Assembly (NCBI GenBank): GCA_025462885.1
Contig: JAOAPN010000003.1
Span: 186,001-250,000, forward strand
Reading direction: 5' to 3'
From: Acidobacteriaceae bacterium
Lineage (GTDB): Bacteria; Acidobacteriota; Terriglobia; Terriglobales; Acidobacteriaceae
Length of the DNA stretch: 64,000 bases
Shown in pieces: positions 29,591 to 36,205 of this stretch; the stretch's first letter is position 1, and each line of letters starts with the position of its first letter. The position numbers and the translations under genes are program-made. Under the pieces are notes generated by a model, which was given only the letters and a program-made list of their open reading frames with translations, was not told where the DNA came from and did not search any database.

Positions 29591-29630
29591 GAGGCGACTT
29601 GAATAATGACGAAAATATTCAAGTCGCCTC
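29591..29630. repeat. Perfect 15-bp hairpin enclosing a start codon
   Basis: GAGGCGACTTGAATA (29591-29605) and its exact complement (29616-29630) flank a ten-base loop ATGACGAAAA, which contains the ATG of the next gene at 29606. No T run follows, so it is not a classical terminator. Its GAGG is the only nearby Shine-Dalgarno-like sequence and is sequestered in the stem. Confidence 0.7.
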
Positions 29631-30754
29631 AGTTGAGCGAATTGCGGAAAGGCAATCGGCACAGAAGTGGCGTCCGAGCCAGAGCTTTGTCTGGCTCGCG
29701 GACTCAAGAGATCCTCCCCGCGTTGAACAATTGGCTTAGCCAAGTAGCTCTGTTGATTTTGTTGGCCGGGGTCGCATACTTTGCATGGGTTCTGTATGCA
29801 TATTTACAACAAGCTAGAGTCGATCCGATTTTGAATTTGAGTCCAATTGGCGGCCTGAACTATCGATTAGACGTCACCAAGTTCAATCCCGAGTTCTTGG
29901 AGGCTCAAGTTGAGGTGACGCCCTATTGGCAGGAATTGGGTGCCCTTACCAATGAAGATTTTGTAAAATGCGGATCGCCAGATCCCATGAAACCGATGTT
30001 TGCACCACTGCAAATGACCGACATGAGTAGCGACTTTGATAGCTTCGGAATTGCGTCGGTTCAAGGCCGCCTTAGAAATATCCTCAAGCGACCTGAATTT
30101 TCTAGTAAACAGCCCGGTAAATATACTCAGCAATTTAAGATGCTGGGCAAGCCATACCTATACCCATTTGACGAATATCTAATTGTTGGCTCTGTCATCG
30201 GAGAAGTTCATCTTGACTGCGATTCGATAAATAAGGGCTTCTCGCCGAGGGTATCAGAAGGTGGGTTCAGCTATGCGATGCACTTGCCATATATGACCCT
30301 TCGTGGAATTTCCGGCCGAGATTTCAAAGACTGGCCCACTGAGGGGAAATCTTGGGCTAAAAACCCTATGGCTAGAAGTATGATCGAGGGTTCCGTCAAG
30401 ATGGAAAGGGCTTTGGGTCTAGCGGGCCCTGATGAATACAACGATGCGTTATGGGAGAAGAATAGGTTCGCGATCGTTCTGGAGCGACCTCTATTCCTTC
30501 GTCAACTTACCATTGCTCTTTTTCTGATTGCACTTACGTCAGTAGTTTTTGTCGCGTACACTACGTCACTCGATAGTTGGGCACCTAATATTGCTGGAAT
30601 ATTCCTCACGATATGGGCCATCCGTTCGATATTAGGTTCAACTGCACCAAGCCTACCAACTCTGATGGATCTTGGGTCTTTGGTAATGTACCTACTTGGT
30701 ATTTCGATCTTGCTAATTAGGCTAATAAATCGGAAGAAGAGTGCTCGAAAATAA
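29606..30754 (+). CDS. Unknown membrane protein, possible DUF4436-like
   Basis: A 382-aa protein of uncertain family. A basic N-terminus precedes one membrane helix (LLILLAGVAYFAWVLYAYL), then a ~240-residue extracytoplasmic domain with GLNYRLDVTKFNPEFLEAQVEV and KPYLYPFDEYLIVGSV, and three C-terminal helices (LTIALFLIALTSVVFVAYTT, NIAGIFLTIWAIRSIL and LVMYLLGISILLIRLINRK). The YPFD motif and topology recall DUF4436 proteins, but I cannot confirm it. Codon choice and base composition are clearly AT-richer than neighbours, suggesting acquisition. The annotated ATG lies in a hairpin loop; a second hairpin at 29672-29703 is nearby, so the real start may be further in. Confidence 0.7.
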   Translation: MTKIFKSPQLSELRKGNRHRSGVRARALSGSRTQEILPALNNWLSQVALLILLAGVAYFAWVLYAYLQQARVDPILNLSPIGGLNYRLDVTKFNPEFLEAQVEVTPYWQELGALTNEDFVKCGSPDPMKPMFAPLQMTDMSSDFDSFGIASVQGRLRNILKRPEFSSKQPGKYTQQFKMLGKPYLYPFDEYLIVGSVIGEVHLDCDSINKGFSPRVSEGGFSYAMHLPYMTLRGISGRDFKDWPTEGKSWAKNPMARSMIEGSVKMERALGLAGPDEYNDALWEKNRFAIVLERPLFLRQLTIALFLIALTSVVFVAYTTSLDSWAPNIAGIFLTIWAIRSILGSTAPSLPTLMDLGSLVMYLLGISILLIRLINRKKSARK

Positions 30755-30823
30755 GACTTGTGCCTATCCTTTAATCAAATAAGATCAATCTCCTGCACTT
30801 CCTACTCCAAAGGAGACTCACTT

Positions 30824-31234
30824 ATGCACGACTACAAAGCCCTCATGACCCGCTGGTTCCAGGAGGTCTGGAACGATGGCAACGACGCGTCCATCGCCGA
30901 ACTCTTCCACCCTCAGGGCAAGGCTCTCGGCGTCCCTGACCCCGACTCCGTCCTCCTTGGCCCGGCCGGATTCAGAACCCTCTACCAGTCCTTCCGTCGG
31001 CAGTTCTCCAACATCCACATCGCCGTCGAAGAGATCTTCGTTGACGGAGACCACGTAGCCGCCCGTTGGACCGCCACCCTCGTCCATACCGGCGACGCAC
31101 CCGGCCTCGCAGCTACAGGGAAAACGGTAACCCTTCCCGGCTCCTCCTTCACCCACTACCAGGGCGGTCAGATCATCGCGGCTTGGAACTACATGGACCT
31201 CACCTTCGTCTACCAAAACCTAGCCAAAAAATAA
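30824..31234 (+). CDS. SnoaL-like/ester-cyclase family protein
   Basis: A 136-aa NTF2-fold protein. It starts MHDYKALMTRWFQEVWNDGNDASIAELFHP, then FRQFSNIHIAVEEIFVDGDHVAARWTATLVHTG and TLPGSSFTHYQGGQIIAAWNYMDLTFVYQNL, all typical of SnoaL/ester cyclase-like proteins, which bind or cyclise small hydrophobic substrates. AAAGGAG lies nine bases before the ATG at 30824; an upstream in-frame start would lack an SD. Codon usage is back to the genome-typical GC-rich pattern. Physiological ligand is unknown. Confidence 0.85.
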   Translation: MHDYKALMTRWFQEVWNDGNDASIAELFHPQGKALGVPDPDSVLLGPAGFRTLYQSFRRQFSNIHIAVEEIFVDGDHVAARWTATLVHTGDAPGLAATGKTVTLPGSSFTHYQGGQIIAAWNYMDLTFVYQNLAKK

Positions 31235-31297
31235 TTTCAGCCACCAGGAAGCGAGCCACTCTTTTTAACCTCTCTTCTAAGGTCGCAAATCCAACTA

Positions 31298-31367
31298 CCA
31301 CGGAAGGGCATGCCTTCAGGCATGCCAAAAACAGCCCCGCCGCAGGCGGATACCGCTCTGCCGAAGG
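31298..31367. repeat. Left REP-like inverted repeat of RAYT locus
   Basis: This ~70-bp arm, from CCACGGAAGGG to TACCGCTCTGCCGAAGG, is an imperfect reverse complement of 31868-31938. It carries a tight hairpin GGCATGCC-TTCA-GGCATGCC (31307-31326). Related arms with hairpins flanking a RAYT gene are the arrangement typical of REP/BIME loci. Confidence 0.75.
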
Positions 31368-31415
31368 CTCGCCTCTCTTCTTTCTCCGCCGCCACCAAGC
31401 CCCTAAACTCACAGG

Positions 31416-31853
31416 ATGGCTACCCCGCAGAGATCCGCCTCACAAGGCACCTTCTTCCTCACCACCGTCTGCTACAACCGCCGCCGCATCTTCCAGGTCA
31501 CCCGTAACGCCGAGCTCTTCCGCGAAACCCTCGACCACTACCGCCCGCACTACGAACTCCACGCCTACGTCCTCATGCCGGACCACGTCCACCTCATCCG
31601 GACGCCGCGCGACAAGACCCTCTCCCAGATCATGAACCTTATCAAGGGAGGCTTCTCGCATAAGCTCGCCTCCAAACTTCCCGTCTGGCAGCGGGGTTAT
31701 ACCGATCACCTCATCCAAAGCCCCGCAGACTTCGCGGTGCGGCAGAATTACATCCATCAGAACCCCGTCGCAGAGCGCCTCGTAGAGACAGCGGAGCTTT
31801 ATCCCTACAGCTCCGCGAGTCCTGGGATTCGGATGGACCTGTATCCGGGTTGA
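31416..31853 (+). mobile_element. REP-associated tyrosine transposase (RAYT, TnpA_REP)
   Basis: A 145-aa Y1 HUH-type transposase related to IS200/IS605 TnpA. The HUH motif is in YVLMPDHVHLI (residues ~50-60) and the catalytic tyrosine is likely the YIHQNPV segment (~112). Text such as SQIMNLIKGGFSHKLASKLPVWQRGYTDHLIQ matches the REP-associated subfamily closely. It lies centred between two inverted REP-like arms, as expected, since RAYTs are thought to move REP sequences by single-stranded cleavage. The open reading frame appears intact, with an ATG at 31416 and no clear SD. There is no TnpB, no flanking target duplication and no transposase partner. Confidence 0.9.
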
Positions 31854-31867
31854 AGGCGGGAAGGGCG

Positions 31868-31938
31868 GCCTTCGGCAGAGCGGTACCGGCTGCGGCGGAG
31901 CTGTTTTTTGGTACGCGTGAACGCGTACCCTTCCGTGG
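31868..31938. repeat. Right REP-like inverted repeat of RAYT locus
   Basis: Mirror of the left arm. Its hairpin GGTACGCG-TGAA-CGCGTACC (31910-31929) differs from the left hairpin in sequence but keeps all eight base pairs, so changes are compensatory. The GCCGAAGG/CCTTCGGC and CCACGGAAGG/CCTTCCGTGG ends are preserved. Confidence 0.75.
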
Positions 31939-32050
31939 CGGATGGTTTTGTGGGGGCAGTGCCCTTCCGTGGCCGATAGCTCTGTGGCGAGCCCCGCCTT
32001 TCTGGAGCGGGTGATGATTCCCTTTTCGTGGCGGGATTCTATGGTTCTGG
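31928..32050. repeat. Decayed tandem REP remnants
   Basis: Three related units begin CCCTTCCGTGGCGGATGG (31928), CCCTTCCGTGGCCGATAGC (31962) and CCCTTTTCGTGGCGGGATTC (32020), each followed by a TTTGTGG/TCTGTGG/TCTATGG tail. The first two are 34 bp apart, the third is diverged. They extend the right REP arm. Confidence 0.6.
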
Positions 32051-32084
32051 ATCGAAGGTCGACTTCGACGGAGCACAAACAAAA

Positions 32085-32108
32085 GGGCCGCAATCGAATC
32101 TGCGGCCC
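32085..32108 (-). terminator. Terminator of small minus-strand gene
   Basis: Stem GGGCCGCA / TGCGGCCC with an eight-base loop, followed on the minus strand by TTTTGTTTG, 22 bases after the stop of the 49-aa gene. Confidence 0.85.
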
Positions 32109-32130
32109 CGCACGTGAAGGTGAATCCGAC

Positions 32131-32280
32131 TTACTTCGTGATCAATTCACTCTTATTCATCCGCATCGGCTTCGCTGTCGAATCCGGAGCTGAGTGTGCC
32201 TTCGCCTGCATGCCACCGGCGGGCTTCGACGCCGGGCTGTTTTTCTTCTGCTTGCCTGCATCCTGCATCTTCTTATCCAT
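32131..32280 (-). CDS. Small lysine-rich protein (49 aa)
   Basis: A 49-residue hydrophilic protein, MDKKMQDAGKQKKNSPASKP onward, rich in K, A, P and S with no hydrophobic stretch. It is supported by a strong GGAGG ribosome-binding site seven bases before the ATG and by a proper terminator behind it. I do not recognise a family. The disorder-prone composition suggests nucleic-acid binding or a stress protein, but that is a guess. Confidence 0.6.
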   Translation of the reverse strand: MDKKMQDAGKQKKNSPASKPAGGMQAKAHSAPDSTAKPMRMNKSELITK

Positions 32281-32623
32281 CGTGATACCTCCGTTGCGGA
32301 GCCGCGCTCCGTGGCCCCACACAATACTCCTCGCGCTGCATCCCTGCACACAGGAAATTTATAGCCTATTTAACCTCACCTGCTACCGTCCCGGCACATG
32401 ACGCGCACCGATAAACGAACACTCCGCAATTAACAAATTGCCCCGCCTCCCGCCCCATAGTAGGATCACTCCAAATCCTTACGGATTTTCTCCAAAAAAT
32501 CACCCGCCACAGCCCCGTCGCTGAAGCCTGTTCCTAAACCGCCGTAACCCGGCAGATTCGGATAAGACCTATGCAGACGGAAGTCCTCGCTCTAGATTTC
32601 AGCCAAACCTCTCGGAGGACCGC
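32281..32623. other. Intergenic region upstream of MacB-like permease
   Basis: About 340 bases between divergent genes. No repeat or RNA gene is apparent; a CGGAGGA ribosome-binding site precedes the permease ATG. The promoter position is not obvious. Confidence 0.45.
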
Positions 32624-34096
32624 ATGAGCCTCCAAGTCTCCTGGGGAATTGCCGTCAAAGCTCTCCGCCGCAACAAGCTCCAGACCGCCCTCACCATGAT
32701 GGGTATGACCATCGGCGTCGCGACTGTACTGACCATGATCGCGCTCGGGTCCGGTGCGCAGAATGCGATTCAGGACCAGGTCCGCTCCGCCGGAATGAAC
32801 CTGATCGTCGTCGAAGGCGGAAACTGGAGCCGCGGCAACGCCACCAGCGGAAGCAACATGTCGCGCTATGAGGCGATCAAGCCGACCTTCACGCCAGCCA
32901 CCTGGAATCCCAGCCGGACCGCACACTTCCTTCGTGTTCAGGGCGACTCCGAGGGTGCCAGCGGCGGCCCGATGGTCCACGACACCGGCCGACCCGGCGA
33001 CGCGCTCGACGGGCACGGAGCCGCAACTACCCTGATCGACGACGACGTCGCTGCGATTCGCAAGGTCAAGGGTGTTCAGTACGCTTCGGGCGGAATTCAT
33101 GACACCCTCACCATCGTCCACGGGGACGCGCGACTGCTCACCTCGATCCACGGTGACGACACGGCGCTCCCGCGCATCCGTCGCGGATGGACCTTTCCTT
33201 TTGGCCGCTTCTATAACAGCAAGGAAGAGAAGAAGGCGGAGAATGTCGTCGTCCTCGGCCAGTTCGTCAGCGAGAAGCTCTTCGGCAAGACCAACCCCGT
33301 TGGCCAGACCCTGAACCTCAAAGGTGAGGACTTCAAAGTTGTCGGAGTCATCGGCAGCGGAAGCTGGATGGTCACGCCTGCCTCTGGAGACGACCAGTTC
33401 GACGCCGTCTACGTTCCCGTCGCAACCATGCACCGGATCATGAAGCAGAGCAACTTGAGCATGGTCGCGGTCACGACGGAATCGACCGGTGATGTGCTGC
33501 GGGTGGAAGACGCGATCAAGGCGTTGCTCCGTCAGCGCCACAACATCAGCAACGCCGAGCCAGATGACTTCACCGTCAAAGGCGAGGGCCACAAGACCAT
33601 GGCTCATGGAATGCGTCCCGACGTAGCTAGCGCGGTGATGGGAAATGCCGCCGGACTGGACAAACTCACCCTGAATCAGCTCTCGAAGACGCTCGATCAG
33701 GCCAGTTCGACGATGGCGGCGCTGCTCACCAGCATCGCGGCGGTCTCACTTATCGTCGGCGGAATCGGGGTGATGAATATCATGCTGCTGTCCGTCTCGC
33801 AACGCACCCGCGAGATCGGAATCCGCCGTGCTATCGGGGCGAGGTCACAGGACGTCCTCACCCAATTTCTCCTCGAAGCCACAACGCTCAGCCTCGTGGG
33901 GGGACTGTTGGGAATTCTCATCGGCTGCATCGCGTCCGTCTCGATTGCGCGAATGGCTCAGTGGTCGACCAGCATCTCCACCCCAGCGATCGTAATCTCG
34001 TTTACCGTCTCCGCCGCGATCGGAATCTTCTTCGGCTACTATCCAGCGCGTCAGGCGTCGCAGATTCTGCCGATCAAAGCGCTGCGGCACGAGTAG
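32624..34096 (+). CDS. MacB/FtsX-like ABC transporter permease
   Basis: A 490-aa permease of the MacB family. The N-terminal cytoplasmic strip and first helix (IAVKALRRNKLQTALTMMGMTIGVATVLTMIALGSGAQ) precede a large periplasmic MacB_PCD domain, then three C-terminal FtsX-type helices (MAALLTSIAAVSLIVGGIGVMNIMLLSVSQRTREIGIRRAIGA with the signature RTREIGIRRA). MacB-like systems expel lipoproteins, peptides or macrolides with a periplasmic adaptor and ATPase. No ATPase or MacA-like gene is adjacent here, so partners are encoded elsewhere. The CGGAGGACCGC ribosome-binding site is strong. Confidence 0.9.
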   Translation: MSLQVSWGIAVKALRRNKLQTALTMMGMTIGVATVLTMIALGSGAQNAIQDQVRSAGMNLIVVEGGNWSRGNATSGSNMSRYEAIKPTFTPATWNPSRTAHFLRVQGDSEGASGGPMVHDTGRPGDALDGHGAATTLIDDDVAAIRKVKGVQYASGGIHDTLTIVHGDARLLTSIHGDDTALPRIRRGWTFPFGRFYNSKEEKKAENVVVLGQFVSEKLFGKTNPVGQTLNLKGEDFKVVGVIGSGSWMVTPASGDDQFDAVYVPVATMHRIMKQSNLSMVAVTTESTGDVLRVEDAIKALLRQRHNISNAEPDDFTVKGEGHKTMAHGMRPDVASAVMGNAAGLDKLTLNQLSKTLDQASSTMAALLTSIAAVSLIVGGIGVMNIMLLSVSQRTREIGIRRAIGARSQDVLTQFLLEATTLSLVGGLLGILIGCIASVSIARMAQWSTSISTPAIVISFTVSAAIGIFFGYYPARQASQILPIKALRHE

Positions 34097-34128
34097 GCAG
34101 TCGTCGTCGAAGCATAGGAAACATAAAG

Positions 34129-34161
34129 AGAAGGGCCCACGTTATTGTCGTGGGCCCTTCT
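34129..34161. terminator. Terminator between convergent genes
   Basis: Perfect 13-bp stem AGAAGGGCCCACG / CGTGGGCCCTTCT with a seven-base loop between the permease gene and the convergent secreted-protein gene. On the minus strand it is followed by CTTTATGTTT. Confidence 0.8.
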
Positions 34162-34182
34162 GTCATTTCGGTTGCGATGCGG

Positions 34183-34908
34183 TTAGAACTTCATGGAGTA
34201 AGGGAACTGGAACACCAGGCCGGCCAGCGGCAGAACGACGTTGACCTGCTTCGCCTTGGAATCCTTCTGGAAGTAAACTCGTCCACGCACCACTTCATTT
34301 GCCTGAATCGAGGCCGCCTCCAGATGCTTCTGCGCTGCTTCGCGGTCTGCTGCTTCCCTTAGCGCCTCTTCCCGCTTGGCTGCGGCGTAGAACTCATCAA
34401 TACTTGGACTCGTCGGAGCGGCTTCGGGAACCGGTACGGAAGCGCCCAGGGACGCCACCTGTACCTGAGGCGTCGCCGCAGTAGTCTTAGCCGGCGGAAC
34501 AACTACGGCTAAGACGGGAGCAACAGGAGCCGGGGCGGGCAGGTTGTGCAACTCGGAGGGGGGAACGTACAGAAGAATCTTGGTCTTGGGAACGACTTCT
34601 TCCACGCGGAAGTCTTCGGGAGAGATGTTCTGTGAGTAGCTGCCATTATTTGCGATGCTCACATCTGCCCTGGTGTAGGCACCCTCATTCGAGATTGAGA
34701 GCATTACCGTGAACTTGGCCGTCTGGATGACTTTGTAGTTGCGACCGAACATCACCTTGTTCGAGCACCGCGCATTGGTTCCACAGGTCACGACGTTATC
34801 GTTTAGATTCAGTGCCGCCGTCGGTATTTTGGAAGCGAAAGAGAGACTCCCCCCTGTCACGGCCAGGAAAGAGACACAGGAAAGTACGGAAGTGGGAGCG
34901 ATTTTCAT
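34183..34908 (-). CDS. Secreted protein of unknown function
   Basis: A 241-aa exported protein, signal peptide ending near SLSFASK. A beta-rich region (ASKIPTAALNLNDNVVTCG, VMLSISNEGAYTRADVSIANNGSYSQNISPEDFRVEE) precedes a Pro/Ala/Val-rich linker (~115-165), a charged helical segment and a C-terminal half, VVRGRVYFQKDSKAKQVNVVLPLAGLVFQF. The last part looks like a surface or pilus-type beta domain and is reminiscent of the secreted protein at 63021-63733. Start at 34908 chosen because it gives the signal peptide; an upstream in-frame ATG would hide it. No family recognised. Confidence 0.75.
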   Translation of the reverse strand: MKIAPTSVLSCVSFLAVTGGSLSFASKIPTAALNLNDNVVTCGTNARCSNKVMFGRNYKVIQTAKFTVMLSISNEGAYTRADVSIANNGSYSQNISPEDFRVEEVVPKTKILLYVPPSELHNLPAPAPVAPVLAVVVPPAKTTAATPQVQVASLGASVPVPEAAPTSPSIDEFYAAAKREEALREAADREAAQKHLEAASIQANEVVRGRVYFQKDSKAKQVNVVLPLAGLVFQFPYSMKF

Positions 34909-34972
34909 AGTCTCAGTCCTCGCGCCTGGTTGGCGATGAGCCGAGAGTATCGTTGGCAGTTGTCCCGTCTGT

Positions 34973-34990
34973 ATCCCCCAAACGGGGGAT
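34973..34990. promoter_or_regulatory. Hairpins in the csp upstream region
   Basis: ATCCCCC-AAAC-GGGGGAT forms a perfect seven-bp hairpin, followed about ten bases on by a related ACACCC-AAA-GGTGGG motif. Their role is unknown; they precede the cold-shock gene by ~120 bases on the other strand from the secreted-protein gene start. Confidence 0.4.
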
Positions 34991-35110
34991 GTGAAACACC
35001 CAAAGGTGGGATGGATGCCGCAATGCTCCATAAAATATTCGCTCCGACGAGCATCTACCTGCTACCATTACTCTATCGGCGAAACATCATCGCCCGAAAG
35101 TAGGAGCATT

Positions 35111-35314
35111 ATGGCAAACGGAACAGTAAAATGGTTTAACGACGCAAAAGGCTTTGGATTCATCACCCCGGAAGACGGCGGCGAGGATCTTTTCGCGCAC
35201 TACTCTGCAATCAACTCCAGCGGTTTCAAGTCCCTGCAGGAAGGTCAGCGCGTGTCTTTTGACGTCACAACCGGCCCCAAGGGCAAGCAGGCTGCCAACA
35301 TCCAGCCCCTCTAG
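35111..35314 (+). CDS. csp: Cold-shock protein (CspA family)
   Basis: A 67-aa OB-fold RNA-binding protein. It starts [20 protein letters not shown], with RNP1 KGFGFI and RNP2 DLFAHYSAI, and ends in [18 protein letters not shown]. Such proteins act as RNA chaperones, often induced by cold or stationary phase. TAGGAG stands before the ATG at 35111. A long 5' region with hairpins is present, as is common in cold-shock genes, though thermosensing is not shown. Confidence 0.97.
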   Translation: MANGTVKWFNDAKGFGFITPEDGGEDLFAHYSAINSSGFKSLQEGQRVSFDVTTGPKGKQAANIQPL

Positions 35315-35344
35315 TCCGCCACACCCAAGATTAGAAGCGCACCA

Positions 35345-35373
35345 ACAAGGCCACAGTTCTGCTGTGGCCTTGT
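35345..35373 (+). terminator. Terminator of csp
   Basis: Perfect 12-bp stem ACAAGGCCACAG / CTGTGGCCTTGT with TTCTG loop followed by TTATTTA. Confidence 0.9.
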
Positions 35374-35488
35374 TTATTTAAGTGATGGCCGGGACGCACG
35401 GTGCACTGGCGGAGGCTGGGTGTGGATTGACGGCCGTTGGCGCTAGACCGCACTAAATCCAGTCATCGCAGCATAAGGTTTCACCTCG

Positions 35489-35515
35489 GACGGGCCGCTC
35501 TAACAGCGGCCCGTC
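35489..35515. promoter_or_regulatory. Hairpin immediately before kdsC
   Basis: GACGGGCCGCT / AGCGGCCCGTC, an 11-bp perfect stem with a short loop, ends six bases before the first possible kdsC ATG. It has no T run, and the start lacks a clear Shine-Dalgarno. Confidence 0.45.
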
Positions 35516-35520
35516 ACGCT

Positions 35521-36129
35521 ATGATGGACACCATGAGTCTGACCCCTGAAGCCCGCGCCAACAAGATCAAAGTCCTAATCTTCGACGTCGACGGCGTTCT
35601 TACCGACGGCCAAATCATCGTCGTTCCCGACAGCGCTGGCCCCGACGCCAAAGGCATTGAAGTCAAAGGCTTCTCCGCTCACGACGGCCTTGGAATTACG
35701 CTCGCCCGCCTCGCTGGCATTCGCATCGGAGTCATCACCAAGCGGCAGTCTCAGACTGTAGCGATCCGCGCCCGCGATCTCAAACTTGAGTTCGTCTACC
35801 AGGGACAGGCGCACAAGATGAACGCCGTTCGCGAGATCCTCGGGCTTGCCGGTATCACCATCGACGAGATGGCGTATGTTGGCGACGACGTGATCGATCT
35901 ACCGGTGATGCGGCTCTGCGGTCTGGCGATTGCGACCGCGAACGCGCGGCACCAGGTCAAAGCTATCGCGCATTACACAACCCCCAACGCCGGAGGCAAG
36001 GGAGCGGGTCGCGATGCGATCGACTTCATCCTCAACGCGCGCGGCGTTCTCGATCAGGTAATCGAGCAGTATCTCGACGAAGATAATGCTGCTGCGGAAC
36101 TCGCTGACGTCGGGACCGGGAATATGTAA
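35521..36129 (+). CDS. kdsC: KDO-8-phosphate phosphatase (HAD superfamily)
   Basis: HAD hydrolase that dephosphorylates Kdo-8-phosphate, an LPS precursor. Motif I is LIFDVDGVLTDGQI, motif II region VITKRQSQTVAIRA, then GQAHKMNAVREIL and motif III YVGDDVIDLPVMRLCG. The protein is 202 aa from 35521 or 198 aa from the ATG at 35533, and KdsC proteins are about 170-190. The motif II site reads ITKRQS where KdsC usually has ITGRxS. Partner Kdo genes waaA and lpxK are at 60.5-62.9 kb. Confidence 0.88.
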   Translation: MMDTMSLTPEARANKIKVLIFDVDGVLTDGQIIVVPDSAGPDAKGIEVKGFSAHDGLGITLARLAGIRIGVITKRQSQTVAIRARDLKLEFVYQGQAHKMNAVREILGLAGITIDEMAYVGDDVIDLPVMRLCGLAIATANARHQVKAIAHYTTPNAGGKGAGRDAIDFILNARGVLDQVIEQYLDEDNAAAELADVGTGNM

Positions 36130-36205
36130 GCAGGCCGAACCGTAAGCATTCCAAGGGGATAGCCGCAGGCGAACAAAGCACGAAAAAGCGCGCTACAATC
36201 AGGCC

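Noticed and set aside
30167..30178. YPFD motif as evidence of a ligand-gated ion channel
   Set aside because: The motif alone is not enough: no Cys-loop-like residues or channel M2 pattern was seen, and DUF4436-like topology fits at least as well.
31416..31853. Intact IS200/IS605 insertion sequence
   Set aside because: The transposase is of the REP-associated type, lacks TnpB and has REP-like arms rather than IS200/605 ends, so it is called a RAYT locus instead.
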